A stretch of DNA of 64,000 nucleotides from Oceanisphaera litoralis (GTDB lineage: Bacteria > Pseudomonadota > Gammaproteobacteria > Enterobacterales > Aeromonadaceae): the NCBI RefSeq assembly GCF_016907015.1, contig NZ_JAFBBE010000007.1, positions 62,001-126,000 of the forward strand, written 5' to 3'. The notes under the pieces are model-generated. The model saw only the letters and a program-made list of their open reading frames with translations. It did not search any database and was not told the DNA's origin. Each line of letters starts with the position of its first letter. Within the stretch, counting starts at the first letter, position 1. The translations under genes and the position numbers were made by a program. Shown piece after piece: positions 7,903-16,571 of the stretch.

Positions 7903-9308
7903 ACAAGGCACCGGGCCATCATCCGGCCCTGCGTCGGCGTCTGCTGCTGCTCAGCGGCACCGTCCTCGTCGGCCTGGCGTTGTTGGCGATGGGGCTGATG
8001 GCCTCCTACAGCAGAAAAACCGCCGATCGCAGCTACGACATCATGCTCAACAGCGCCACCCTGCAGATGGCCAATGCGGTCCGCCACACCGAGCAGGGCT
8101 TCAACGTGGATATTCCGGTTGCCGCCTTCGCCACCCTGGCGCTGGCGCCACAGGATCGCGTCTTCTACCGGATCAGCATCAACGGCCGCTTTCTGACCGG
8201 TTATCGCTCCTTGCCGGATCTGCCGTCCGGCTCCCCGGACCAGCGGCAGCTGACCCTGCAACAACCGGATTTCTTCGATGTCGAATTTGACGGCGAGCCG
8301 GTTCGGGTGGCCCGTCTGATCCGCCTGAATACCGAGCGGCTGCCCCATGATGAAATCCGGATAGAGCTGGCCCAGACCCGGCTCGCCCGCCAGCAGCTGA
8401 GTGACGAGATCCTGTATCCGGCCCTGAAGCTGATCCTCGGCCTGCTGTTCAGTGCCCTGCTGCTGCTGTGGCTCGGTATCTATTACGCCCTGCGTCCCTT
8501 TGCCCTGATCACCCGGGCGCTGGCCCGACGACAGCCCCGGGATCTGACGCCCCTGTCACTGCCGGTGCCCAAAGAAACCCTGCCGCTGTTGAATACCATC
8601 AACCATTTTATCGCCCGTCAGCAGCAGATGCTGTCCCGGCTGGAAGCCAGAACCTCGGTCGCCGCCCACCAGCTGCGCACTCCCCTCGCCAGCCTGCGCG
8701 CCCTGAGCGAAAACGCCCGGGACGAACAGGACGCAGAAAAACAACGCATACAGCTGCGCGGTCTGATAGAGCAGTGCGATCAGCTGGCGCTCACCGTCGA
8801 TCACCTGCTGAATCAGGCCATGCTGGACCATCGTTTTCACAGCCAGGAGCTGCTCCCTCTGGAACTGAATGCACTGGCCAGAAAGGTGTGTCTGGCACTG
8901 GCCGTGCCGGCCCTGCAACGACGGGTGGCGCTGTCCTTCGAGGCTGCGGACACGCCCTTGTGGATCCGGGGAGACGAGGTTGCCCTGACCCAGATGCTGA
9001 ACAACCTGATTGATAATGCCGTGGCCCACTCTCCTCCCGACAGCCAGGTGGAAATATTGCTGCGCCAGGCACCCGAACCGACCGTCCTTATCCGGGATCG
9101 GGGACCGGGTATTCCCGCGACCGAGAAGGAAAAGGTCTTCGAGCGTTTCTACCGGGGCAGCAGCGGCCGCTATCGGGGCTCCGGCCTGGGCATGGCCATC
9201 GCCCGGGACGTGGCGGAGCACCACGGCGCCCGCATCCTGCTGCAGGACAATAAACCCGGAGGCTTGCAGGTCGAGATCCATTTCGAATCCCACCGGAGCC
9301 TTTCATGA
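7899..9308 (+). CDS. tctE: Sensor histidine kinase TctE
   Basis: Membrane sensor kinase of 469 residues. Two membrane segments (about 17-35 and 174-197) enclose a periplasmic sensing region of roughly 140 residues of the TctE/2CSK_N type. The dimerization box has H257 in 'VAAHQLRTPLAS', and the catalytic domain shows the N box 'NNLIDNAVAHSP', G1 'DRGPGIP', F box 'FERFYR' and G2 'GSGLGMAI'. It begins with GTG overlapping the tctD stop and overlaps the following binding-protein gene by ATGA, so all three are co-translated. It would phosphorylate TctD in response to a carboxylate. Confidence 0.9.
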   Translation: MNKAPGHHPALRRRLLLLSGTVLVGLALLAMGLMASYSRKTADRSYDIMLNSATLQMANAVRHTEQGFNVDIPVAAFATLALAPQDRVFYRISINGRFLTGYRSLPDLPSGSPDQRQLTLQQPDFFDVEFDGEPVRVARLIRLNTERLPHDEIRIELAQTRLARQQLSDEILYPALKLILGLLFSALLLLWLGIYYALRPFALITRALARRQPRDLTPLSLPVPKETLPLLNTINHFIARQQQMLSRLEARTSVAAHQLRTPLASLRALSENARDEQDAEKQRIQLRGLIEQCDQLALTVDHLLNQAMLDHRFHSQELLPLELNALARKVCLALAVPALQRRVALSFEAADTPLWIRGDEVALTQMLNNLIDNAVAHSPPDSQVEILLRQAPEPTVLIRDRGPGIPATEKEKVFERFYRGSSGRYRGSGLGMAIARDVAEHHGARILLQDNKPGGLQVEIHFESHRSLS

Positions 9309-10372
9309 TACTGCCACCCCTGCTCGCCCCCGTATTTAGCCTCTTGCTTCTGGTCCTGCCTGTGCAGGCGGCGCAGGAATTTCTGCTGCCCGCCTCCGCA
9401 GGGCCAGAGCGGAAACTGGTGATCTACAGCGCCACCGACTATCTCCACCTGGAACCGCTGCTACAGCACTTCCAGCAAGAGCACCCCCGGCTGAGCATCC
9501 GTCTGCTGGATCTGAATACCCAGGAATTGCATGACCGATTTCTGACCGAAGGCCCCGACTCGCCGGCGGATCTGCTGATCAGCTCGGCCATGGATCTTCA
9601 GCTCAAGCTGGTCAACGACGGTCACGCTCGCCCCTGGCGCTCGAATCAGACCCTGGCGCTGCCCGCCGAGGCGCACTGGCGTCATGAGCTGTTCGCCTTT
9701 ACTTTCGAGCCGGTGCTGACGGTCTTCAACCGGACTCTGCTCGGGCCGCATCCCGTGCCTCGCAGCCGACAGGAACTGCTGACCCTGCTGCGCCGGGATC
9801 CCGCCCGTTTTGCCGGTCGCATCGCCACCTACGACATAGTAAGCAGTGGCGTCGGCTATCTGCTGGCCAGTCAGGATAGCCAACAGGGACTCATGTATGG
9901 CCGCTTGCTGGAAGCCTTCGGCAGCCTCGCCGTTCATCTCGACGACACCAGCAACGGTATGCTGGAAAGCCTGGCCCGGGGCAATATGGTCATCGGCTAT
10001 AACCTGCTCGGCTCCTATGTTTCCTCGGCCCTCGCTCGTTACCCTCAGCTGGAGGCGCTGGCGCCCGAAGACTATACCCTGATGCTGATGCGGCTGGCGC
10101 TGATCCCCAACTCGGCACCCCATCCCACCGCCGCCGGTGAGCTGATCGACTTCATGCTGTCGGCCCGGGGCCAGGCGCTGCTCGCCCAAAGCGGCCTGCA
10201 TCCCCTGCTGGAGCCAGACTCGGACCAGCTCCGACTGGCGGTACAGGCCCAGGGTCCCATCACCCTAATCCCCCTGACGCCGGCGTTACTGCCACTTCAG
10301 GACCGGCTCGCCAGAAAGCACTTCATCGACACCTGGACTCACTCCATCGCGGCCCCGAACGCCGCGCCCTGA
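9305..10372 (+). CDS. Periplasmic substrate-binding protein (Fe3+/AfuA-like), linked to TctDE
   Basis: Secreted binding protein of 355 residues with a signal peptide (hydrophobic run, cleavage near VQA-A at about residue 20) and the fold start 'KLVIYSATDYLHLEPLLQHFQQEHP' typical of type 2 periplasmic binding proteins of the ferric or polyamine ABC class. No cognate permease or ATPase lies nearby. It is co-translated with tctE through an ATGA overlap. I infer it could act as a ligand-presenting partner for the TctE sensor rather than in transport; similar orphan binding proteins occur beside other TctDE-like pairs. The ligand is unknown. Confidence 0.75.
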   Translation: MILPPLLAPVFSLLLLVLPVQAAQEFLLPASAGPERKLVIYSATDYLHLEPLLQHFQQEHPRLSIRLLDLNTQELHDRFLTEGPDSPADLLISSAMDLQLKLVNDGHARPWRSNQTLALPAEAHWRHELFAFTFEPVLTVFNRTLLGPHPVPRSRQELLTLLRRDPARFAGRIATYDIVSSGVGYLLASQDSQQGLMYGRLLEAFGSLAVHLDDTSNGMLESLARGNMVIGYNLLGSYVSSALARYPQLEALAPEDYTLMLMRLALIPNSAPHPTAAGELIDFMLSARGQALLAQSGLHPLLEPDSDQLRLAVQAQGPITLIPLTPALLPLQDRLARKHFIDTWTHSIAAPNAAP

Positions 10373-10399
10373 ACCGCCACCATCAGCGTCTCGCCGGCC

Positions 10400-10416
10400 T
10401 GCACCATCATGGGCCA
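10400..10416 (+). promoter_or_regulatory. Possible NtrC-binding site upstream of nasA
   Basis: TGCACCATCATGGGCCA matches the left arm and centre of the NtrC palindrome (TGCACC, then TGG), but its right arm is degenerate (GGGCC instead of GGTGC). It lies about 90 bp upstream of the sigma-54 promoter, a normal enhancer distance. The call rests on that context. Confidence 0.4.
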
Positions 10417-10488
10417 ACTGCCTTGTCACCGTGCAAGGCGCTGCCCCGATAAAAAGATAACCAGTTGATTAACAATAAAATAACGTAA

Positions 10489-10504
10489 TGGCACAAGCTT
10501 TGCT
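10489..10504 (+). promoter_or_regulatory. Sigma-54 (RpoN) promoter of nasA-cobA
   Basis: TGGCAC-N5-TTGCT is an essentially perfect -24/-12 element: -24 at 10489-10494 and -12 at 10500-10504. Transcription should begin near 10515, which excludes the in-frame upstream ATG at 10488 and supports the nasA start at 10539. Sigma-54 control fits nitrogen-regulated nitrate assimilation. Confidence 0.85.
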
Positions 10505-10538
10505 TGATAGATGTAAACACCTCTATCACAGGGTCATT

Positions 10539-13151
10539 ATGACAGCTTCGATCCATACCACCTGCCCCTATTGCGGCGTTGGCTGCGGGGTAAAGGTTGA
10601 CAGCCAGGGTGCCGTTGCCGGTGACCCGCTTCATCCCGCCAACCGGGGTGCCCTCTGCGTCAAGGGCATGGCCCTCGGGGAAAGCCAGACCCTGCCCCAC
10701 CGTCTGCTGTATCCCCGGGTCGACGGCAGGCAGGTGGACTGGTCCGAGGCCATCGACACCGTCGCCGGCGGCTTTCGCGACATTATCGAGCAGCATGGCC
10801 CCCAAGCCGTGGCCTTCTATGGGTCGGGTCAGATGATGACCGAAGACTATTATGTGGCCAACAAGCTGATGAAGGGTTTTATCGGCTCCGCCAACATGGA
10901 TACCAATTCCCGCCTGTGCATGTCATCCGCCGTCGCCGCCCAGCAACGGGCCTTTGGCGAAGACGCCGTACCCGCCAGCTATGAGGATCTGGCCGAGGCC
11001 GAACTGGTGATACTGGTCGGAGCCAACAGCGCCTGGACTCACCCGATTCTTTTTCGCCGACTGGAGCAGGCCAGGGCCGCCAACCCCAAACAGCAATGGG
11101 TGGTGATAGATCCGCGGGGGACGGCCACCAGCCAGCAGACCAATCTGCACCTGCAAATCACCCCCGGCTCGGATCTGCTGCTGTTCAATGGCCTGGCCCG
11201 TCGCATCCTGGACAGAGCCGGCATGGACTGCGCCTTTGTCGAGCGACATGTGGCCGGCTTTGCCGAACTGAGCCTGGCCCTGAGCGGGCCCGAATACACC
11301 ACCGGCAAGGTGGCCGAGGCCACCGGCCTGAGCGTGGCCGAGCTGAACCGCTTCTACCAGCTCTTTCTCGACAACCCGAAAACCCTGACCCTGTTCTGCA
11401 TGGGGATCAACCAGTCGGAGCGGGGCTCCGACAACGTCAACGCCATCATCAACTGTCACCTGCTGACCGGCCGTATCGGCAAGCCGGGCGCGGCGCCCTT
11501 TTCCCTCACCGGCCAGCCCAATGCCATGGGCGGCCGGGAAGTCGGCGGTCTGGCCAACCAGCTGGCGGCCCATATGGACTTTGCTCCCGACAACCGGGAC
11601 AAGGTGGCCCGTTTCTGGCACACCGACAACCTGGCCCCGGGCCCCGGCCTGAAAGCCATGGAGATGATCGACGCCCTGGAACGGGGCGACATCAAGGCAC
11701 TGTGGGTCATGGGCTCCAACCCGGCGGTGTCCCTGCCCGACAGCGTCCGTGTCCGTCGCGCCCTGGAAAAGTGCGAACTGCTGGTGGTGTCGGATATCAG
11801 CCCCAATACCGATACCGCCCGCCTGGCCAGGGTGCTGTTGCCCGCCGCCGGCTGGGGTGAAAAGGACGGCACCGTCACCAACTCGGTTCGCACCCTGTCC
11901 CGGCAGCGTCCGTTCAAGCCGGCCCCCGGCGCCGCCAGAGCCGATTGGTGGGCCATCTGCCAGGTGGCCAGGGCCATGGGCTTTGAACAGGCCTTCGCCT
12001 TCGACTCGCCCGCCGCGATTTTCCGCGAGCACGCGGCCCTGTCCGGCTTCGAGAATAACGGCCAACGGCTGTTCGATATTTCCGCCCTGAGCCACCTGAA
12101 CGACGAGCAATATCAAGGGATGACACCACGCAGCTGGCCCCTGGCCGGTCAGCAGTCCGGTCCGGCCCGGCTGTTTGCCGATGGCCGTTTTTCCACCCCG
12201 GATGGCAAGGCCCGCCTGCATGTCGGCCATGCCCGGTCACGGCCCGAGCCGGCCGGTGCCCGCCTGCTGCTCAATACCGGTCGACTGCGGGATCAGTGGC
12301 ATACCATGAGTCGCACCGGTCATGTGGCCCGGCTGATGGCCACGGCCAGCGAGCCTCAGGCCCAGATCCATCCGCAGACCCTGGCCCGGGCCGGCCTCGA
12401 CCAGGCGCAACTTGTCCAGCTGCACAACGAGCGCGGTCATACCCTGTTACGGGTTGTCGCCGACGACAACATCGCCCCCGGCGAGATCTTCGTCCCCATG
12501 CACTGGAGTGGCGAGTTCGGCTCGGGCGGCCGGGTAAACGATCTGGTCACCGCCCGCGGCTGCCCCACCTCGGGTCAACCGGCCTTCAAGCAGAACCTGG
12601 TGCAGGTGGCGGCGGTACAGCATCAATGGCAGGCCAGCTGGATAGGCCTGACCGCTCCTTCCTGGTTGCCGGAATGGTGGAGCCTCCGCCCGCTGGAGAG
12701 CGGCGAATGCTGGAGCCTGATCGATTCGCAGACCTCGATTGCCGAGGCCAGGGCCGCCCTGACCCGTGAAGGCAGCTGGCTGGACTGGCCGCTGCCCCGG
12801 GGGCGGCTGCTGATCGGACTGAACGCAGGCAAGATAGAAAGCCTGTTGCTGCTTGGCCACTTACCCTGGCAGATTAATCCCGATCCCCTGGCCTCCCTGC
12901 TGGGCTCGCCGCTGCAACCCAGCCTGCTGATCGCTCAGCTGAGTCAGGCCCTGGCCGGCAATGGCCGCCTGGTCTGCAGTTGCTGGAGCGTCACCGAGGA
13001 GAGCATCCGCCAGGCCATCGACGACGGCGTCGAACAGATTGACGAATTGCAGCAGCAACTGAAATGCGGCACCCGTTGCGGCTCCTGTATCCCCGAGCTA
13101 AAACAGTTGATGGCGGCCTGTCAGGACCAGCCTCAAGGAGAGAAGTTATGA
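10539..13151 (+). CDS. nasA: Assimilatory nitrate reductase, large catalytic subunit
   Basis: Molybdopterin-dependent cytoplasmic enzyme of 870 residues that reduces nitrate to nitrite. The N-terminal 4Fe-4S ligands are C9, C12, C16 and C40. The Mo-bisMGD oxidoreductase domains follow and a molybdopterin dinucleotide-binding domain lies near residues 570-690. The C-terminus carries a BFD-like 2Fe-2S module (about 805-860) with four cysteines in 'VCSCWSV' and 'CGTRCGSC', the same fusion as Klebsiella NasA. The start was placed at 10539 because a sigma-54 promoter overlaps the earlier ATG. No separate NADH-dependent NasC-type electron-transfer subunit lies beside it here. cobA follows after a stop-overlapping junction. 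Confidence 0.95.
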   Translation: MTASIHTTCPYCGVGCGVKVDSQGAVAGDPLHPANRGALCVKGMALGESQTLPHRLLYPRVDGRQVDWSEAIDTVAGGFRDIIEQHGPQAVAFYGSGQMMTEDYYVANKLMKGFIGSANMDTNSRLCMSSAVAAQQRAFGEDAVPASYEDLAEAELVILVGANSAWTHPILFRRLEQARAANPKQQWVVIDPRGTATSQQTNLHLQITPGSDLLLFNGLARRILDRAGMDCAFVERHVAGFAELSLALSGPEYTTGKVAEATGLSVAELNRFYQLFLDNPKTLTLFCMGINQSERGSDNVNAIINCHLLTGRIGKPGAAPFSLTGQPNAMGGREVGGLANQLAAHMDFAPDNRDKVARFWHTDNLAPGPGLKAMEMIDALERGDIKALWVMGSNPAVSLPDSVRVRRALEKCELLVVSDISPNTDTARLARVLLPAAGWGEKDGTVTNSVRTLSRQRPFKPAPGAARADWWAICQVARAMGFEQAFAFDSPAAIFREHAALSGFENNGQRLFDISALSHLNDEQYQGMTPRSWPLAGQQSGPARLFADGRFSTPDGKARLHVGHARSRPEPAGARLLLNTGRLRDQWHTMSRTGHVARLMATASEPQAQIHPQTLARAGLDQAQLVQLHNERGHTLLRVVADDNIAPGEIFVPMHWSGEFGSGGRVNDLVTARGCPTSGQPAFKQNLVQVAAVQHQWQASWIGLTAPSWLPEWWSLRPLESGECWSLIDSQTSIAEARAALTREGSWLDWPLPRGRLLIGLNAGKIESLLLLGHLPWQINPDPLASLLGSPLQPSLLIAQLSQALAGNGRLVCSCWSVTEESIRQAIDDGVEQIDELQQQLKCGTRCGSCIPELKQLMAACQDQPQGEKL

Positions 13152-13918
13152 GCCAGACCATGCATGTCACCCTGGTGGGCGCCGGCCCCGGCGATCCCGA
13201 ACTGTTGACCATCAAGGCCCTGCGGGCAATGGAACAAGCCGATGTGGTGGTTTACGACAGCCTGGTGAGTCCGGAGATACTGGCGCTGATCCCCGGCGGG
13301 ATCAAGCGGCTGGAGATGGGCAAGCGCTGTGGCAAGAACAGTGCCCGCCAGGAAGATATCTGTGCCGTACTGGTACGCCTGGCCAGGGCCGGCAACCGGG
13401 TGGTACGACTCAAGGGGGGCGATCCCCTTATCTTTGGTCGGGGGGGTGAAGAAGCCCTCTATCTCAAGCAGCACGACATTCCCTTCAGTGTGGTGCCCGG
13501 CATCACCGCCGCTCTGGGCTGTGCCGCCTCCAGCCTGATCCCGCTCACCCACAGAGGGCTGTCCCGGGCCGTTACCCTGGTGACCGGCCACCTGCAAAAA
13601 GGCGGCGAATTCAGGGGCTGGTCCGCCCTGGCCCAGGCCGGACAGACCCTGGTGTTCTACATGGGCCTGGAGCAGGCCGACGTGATCCAGCAGCAGTTAC
13701 TGGCAGAAGGCTGCCTTTCCCGGCTGCCGGTGGCGCTGATCGAATCGGGCACGACCCGCTCTCAGCAAGTGTGCATCACCGAGCTGGGGCGACTGTCTCA
13801 GACCGCCACCGTCCTGACGCCATCGGGCCCGGTACTGATGGTGATCGGCGACGTGGTCGGCCTGCGAGCCGAACTGATCGCCACCCTGAATAGCCTGGAT
13901 ACTCTGGCAGTAGCCTAG
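13148..13918 (+). CDS. cobA: Uroporphyrinogen-III C-methyltransferase (SUMT)
   Basis: Enzyme of 256 residues that methylates uroporphyrinogen III at C-2 and C-7 with S-adenosylmethionine to give precorrin-2, the precursor of siroheme needed by NirB. The SAM-binding glycine-rich start 'LVGAGPGDPELLTIKALR' and the motif 'VVPGITAALGCAASSLIPLTHR' identify the CobA/CysG-C family. The ATG at 13148 has GGAGA upstream and overlaps the nasA stop (ATGA). A strong terminator follows about 70 bp downstream. Its place between nasA and nirBD indicates dedicated cofactor supply. Confidence 0.95.
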   Translation: MSQTMHVTLVGAGPGDPELLTIKALRAMEQADVVVYDSLVSPEILALIPGGIKRLEMGKRCGKNSARQEDICAVLVRLARAGNRVVRLKGGDPLIFGRGGEEALYLKQHDIPFSVVPGITAALGCAASSLIPLTHRGLSRAVTLVTGHLQKGGEFRGWSALAQAGQTLVFYMGLEQADVIQQQLLAEGCLSRLPVALIESGTTRSQQVCITELGRLSQTATVLTPSGPVLMVIGDVVGLRAELIATLNSLDTLAVA

Positions 13919-13987
13919 CTTCCTGCTTTACCGGCCTGAAGACAGGCCTTTCCCATGATGCGTTCTCCATACTCTGCCATTTGGCTG

Positions 13988-14017
13988 ACTCCCATGTACT
14001 GCATGGGAGTTTTTTTT
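13988..14017 (+). terminator. Rho-independent terminator after cobA
   Basis: Perfect 9-bp stem ACTCCCATG (13988-13996) / CATGGGAGT (14002-14010) with a TACTG loop, followed by seven more T residues. It separates the nasA-cobA unit from nrtABC-nirBD. Confidence 0.9.
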
Positions 14018-14038
14018 GGCTGACAACAAGATAACAAG

Positions 14039-14045
14039 TGGTGCA
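14039..14045 (+). promoter_or_regulatory. Possible NtrC half-site upstream of nrtA
   Basis: TGGTGCA, an NtrC half-site, lies about 95 bp upstream of the sigma-54-like element at 14140. A 7-mer is weak evidence on its own; the positional parallel with the nasA promoter is the reason for listing it. Confidence 0.25.
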
Positions 14046-14139
14046 ACCCTGCTTCATCTTGGTGAAGCCTGGCGCCTCTGACAGCCGGGCGGCATTAACC
14101 CTGACAACAAAAACCCTTTAAAATCAAAATCATAAAAAT

Positions 14140-14155
14140 TGGCACGTATCTTGAT
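14140..14155 (+). promoter_or_regulatory. Sigma-54-like promoter of nrtABC-nirBD
   Basis: TGGCAC (14140-14145), N5, TTGAT (14151-14155). The -24 half is perfect, but the -12 half has GA where GC is almost invariant, so activity is less certain than at nasA. The start site would fall near 14166, leaving a leader of about 50 nt before nrtA. Confidence 0.5.
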
Positions 14156-14215
14156 ACCCCTTATCTATCAGCCGACTGACACCGGTAGCGGATTTAATAA
14201 CAGGGAGTTATCAAA

Positions 14216-15583
14216 ATGACGTTATGGCAGAAAACAGCCCTGGTCGGGGCTCTTTCCCTTGGCCTGGCAGCCCAGGTCTCGGCCGAAACCAGCATAGGGC
14301 CGGCAGAAAAAGACGAGCTGACCCTCGGCTTTATCAAACTGACCGATATGGCCCCGCTGGCCATCGCCTACGAAAAGAGATTTTTCGAAGATGAGGGCCT
14401 GTATGTCACCCTCGAATCCCAGGCCAACTGGAAGGTGCTGCTGGACAGGGTCATCTCCGGCGAGCTGGACGGGGCTCATATGCTGGCCGGCCAGCCGATT
14501 GGCGCCGCACTCGGCATCGGCACCCAGGCCGAGCTGGTCACCGCCTTCAGCATGGATTTGAACGGCAATGCCATCACCGTCTCCAACACGCTATGGGACG
14601 CGATGAAGCCCCACCTCGAGCTGGACGAGACCGGCAAGCCGGTGCATCCCATTTCCGCCGCCGCGCTCCAGCCGGCCCTGACCGAATATCAGCAAGAAGG
14701 CAAACCGCTGCAGATGGGCATGGTATTCCCGGTGTCCAGCCATAACTACGAGCTGAGATACTGGCTCGCCGCCGGCGGCATCCACCCCGGCTTCTACGCC
14801 CCGCACAAGGGCGACAACAGCGGCCAGCTGCAGGCAGAGGTGCTGCTGTCGGTAACGCCACCGCCGCAGATGCCGGCCACCCTGGAAGCGGGCACCATTT
14901 CCGGCTACAGCGTGGGCGAGCCCTGGAACCAGCAGGCCGTGCTCAAGAAAATCGGCGTGCCGGTGATCACCAACCACGACATCTGGCCCTATAACCCGGA
15001 AAAGGTCTTTGCCGTCAGCCAGGACTGGAGCGACGCCAACCCCAACACCCATCTCCGTCTGGTCAAGGCGCTGCTGCGGGCCGCCCACTGGCTTGATCAG
15101 GGCGACAACGCCAACCGGAAAGAGGCCGTCGATATCTTGTCCCAATCCTATTATGTAGGCGCCGACAAGCAGGTGATCGCCGCCAGCATGACCGGCTCTT
15201 TCGAATACGAGCCCGGGGATGTGCGCCCGACGCCTGACTTCAACGTCTTCTTCCGTCATAACGCCAGCTATCCCTATTACAGCGATGCCATCTGGTTCAT
15301 GACCCAGATGCGCCGCTGGGGTCAGATCCCCGAGGCCCAGAGCGACGACTGGTATCTGGAGCAAGCCAAGCGGGTCTATCGTCCGGATATCTACACCCGG
15401 GCCGCCAAGGCGCTGATCGCCGAGGGCAGATTGTCTGCCGACGACTTCCCCGAGCTGAACAGCCGCGACGGCTTCCGTCCCGTCACCCGGGCCTTTATCG
15501 ATGGCAAAACCTACGACGGCCGTCATCCCAACGCCTACATCGACCAGTTTGCCATCGGCCTGACCGGCGATAGCCAGCTCTAA
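14216..15583 (+). CDS. nrtA: Nitrate ABC transporter substrate-binding protein NrtA
   Basis: Secreted nitrate-binding protein of 455 residues in the NrtA/CmpA/NasF family. The signal peptide is followed by a cleavage site at VSA-E, near residue 24. The conserved blocks 'LGFIKLTDMAPLAIAYEK' and 'DGAHMLAGQPIGAALGIG' form the anion-binding cleft in known homologues. An AGGGAG box precedes the ATG. It is the first gene of a tightly spaced operon with the permease, ATPase and nitrite reductase, which strongly supports nitrate (or nitrate/nitrite) as ligand. Confidence 0.93.
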   Translation: MTLWQKTALVGALSLGLAAQVSAETSIGPAEKDELTLGFIKLTDMAPLAIAYEKRFFEDEGLYVTLESQANWKVLLDRVISGELDGAHMLAGQPIGAALGIGTQAELVTAFSMDLNGNAITVSNTLWDAMKPHLELDETGKPVHPISAAALQPALTEYQQEGKPLQMGMVFPVSSHNYELRYWLAAGGIHPGFYAPHKGDNSGQLQAEVLLSVTPPPQMPATLEAGTISGYSVGEPWNQQAVLKKIGVPVITNHDIWPYNPEKVFAVSQDWSDANPNTHLRLVKALLRAAHWLDQGDNANRKEAVDILSQSYYVGADKQVIAASMTGSFEYEPGDVRPTPDFNVFFRHNASYPYYSDAIWFMTQMRRWGQIPEAQSDDWYLEQAKRVYRPDIYTRAAKALIAEGRLSADDFPELNSRDGFRPVTRAFIDGKTYDGRHPNAYIDQFAIGLTGDSQL

Positions 15584-15592
15584 GGAGGTATC

Positions 15593-16561
15593 ATGATCAA
15601 CATCATCACCCTGTCCCGACTCTCCGGCCTGAGCTCGCCGCACCGGCTGTCCAGAACCCTGATCCCCCTGCTGGGCATTACCGGTTTTCTGCTGCTCTGG
15701 CACCTGCTGGCGGCCCAGGTCACCACCTCCCTCGGTACCCTGCCCGGCCCGGTGCAGACCGGGCAGCAATTCTCCAATCTGGTACAGGAGCACCAGGCCG
15801 AGCGGGACCGCGAGCGGGCCTTCTACGACCGGCAGATCGCCCGCAACCTGGCCATCAAGGCGGAGAATCCCGATGCCAAGGTGAAAGTGCGCGGGTTTAC
15901 CGGTCGCCCCACCTTCTTCGATCAGATCCTGACCAGCCTGAAAACGGTCGCCGCCGGCTTTGTGCTGGCCATGGCCATCGCCATTCCGGCCGGTATCGCC
16001 CTGGGGCTGAACCGGAGCCTGCATCAGGCATTGAACCCTGTGGTGCAACTGCTCAAGCCGGTGTCGCCCCTGGCCTGGCTGCCGCTGGTGACCATAGTGG
16101 TCAGTGCCCTCTATGTGAGTCCCGAGCCGCTGGTGTCCAAGTCATTCCTGATCTCCCTGGTCACCGTCACCCTGTGCAGCCTGTGGCCGATGCTGATCAA
16201 CACCGCCGTAGGGGTCGCCAACATGGACCAGGATCTGGTCAACGTCAGCAAGATGCTGCGCCTGCCCGGCCTCACCCATGTGCGCAAGATAGTGCTGCCC
16301 AGCGCCATTCCCATGATTTTCACCGGCATGCGCCTGTCTCTGGGCGTCGCCTGGATGGTGCTGATCGCCGCCGAGATGCTGGCCCAGAACCCGGGCCTCG
16401 GCAAATTCGTATGGGATGAATTCCAGAACGGCAGCAGCGACTCCATGGCCCGTATCATGGTCGCGGTAGTGGTGATCGGCCTGATCGGCTACCTGCTCGA
16501 CCGGCTGATGCTGGCATTGCAGCAACGCCTGTCCTGGGACAAGAGCAGCGCCAGTCGCTAA
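15593..16561 (+). CDS. nrtB: Nitrate ABC transporter permease NrtB
   Basis: Inner-membrane permease of 322 residues of the BPD_transp_1 superfamily. One membrane segment near residues 22-42 is followed by a charged cytoplasmic or periplasmic insert (about 55-105), then five segments. The EAA loop is visible as 'KMLRLPGLTHVRKIVLPSAIP'. The extended N-terminal insert is usual for NrtB/NasE proteins. AAGGAGG precedes the ATG, 10 bp after nrtA. It forms the channel for nitrate with NrtA and NrtC. Confidence 0.93.
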   Translation: MINIITLSRLSGLSSPHRLSRTLIPLLGITGFLLLWHLLAAQVTTSLGTLPGPVQTGQQFSNLVQEHQAERDRERAFYDRQIARNLAIKAENPDAKVKVRGFTGRPTFFDQILTSLKTVAAGFVLAMAIAIPAGIALGLNRSLHQALNPVVQLLKPVSPLAWLPLVTIVVSALYVSPEPLVSKSFLISLVTVTLCSLWPMLINTAVGVANMDQDLVNVSKMLRLPGLTHVRKIVLPSAIPMIFTGMRLSLGVAWMVLIAAEMLAQNPGLGKFVWDEFQNGSSDSMARIMVAVVVIGLIGYLLDRLMLALQQRLSWDKSSASR

Positions 16562-16571
16562 GGAGAACGAC

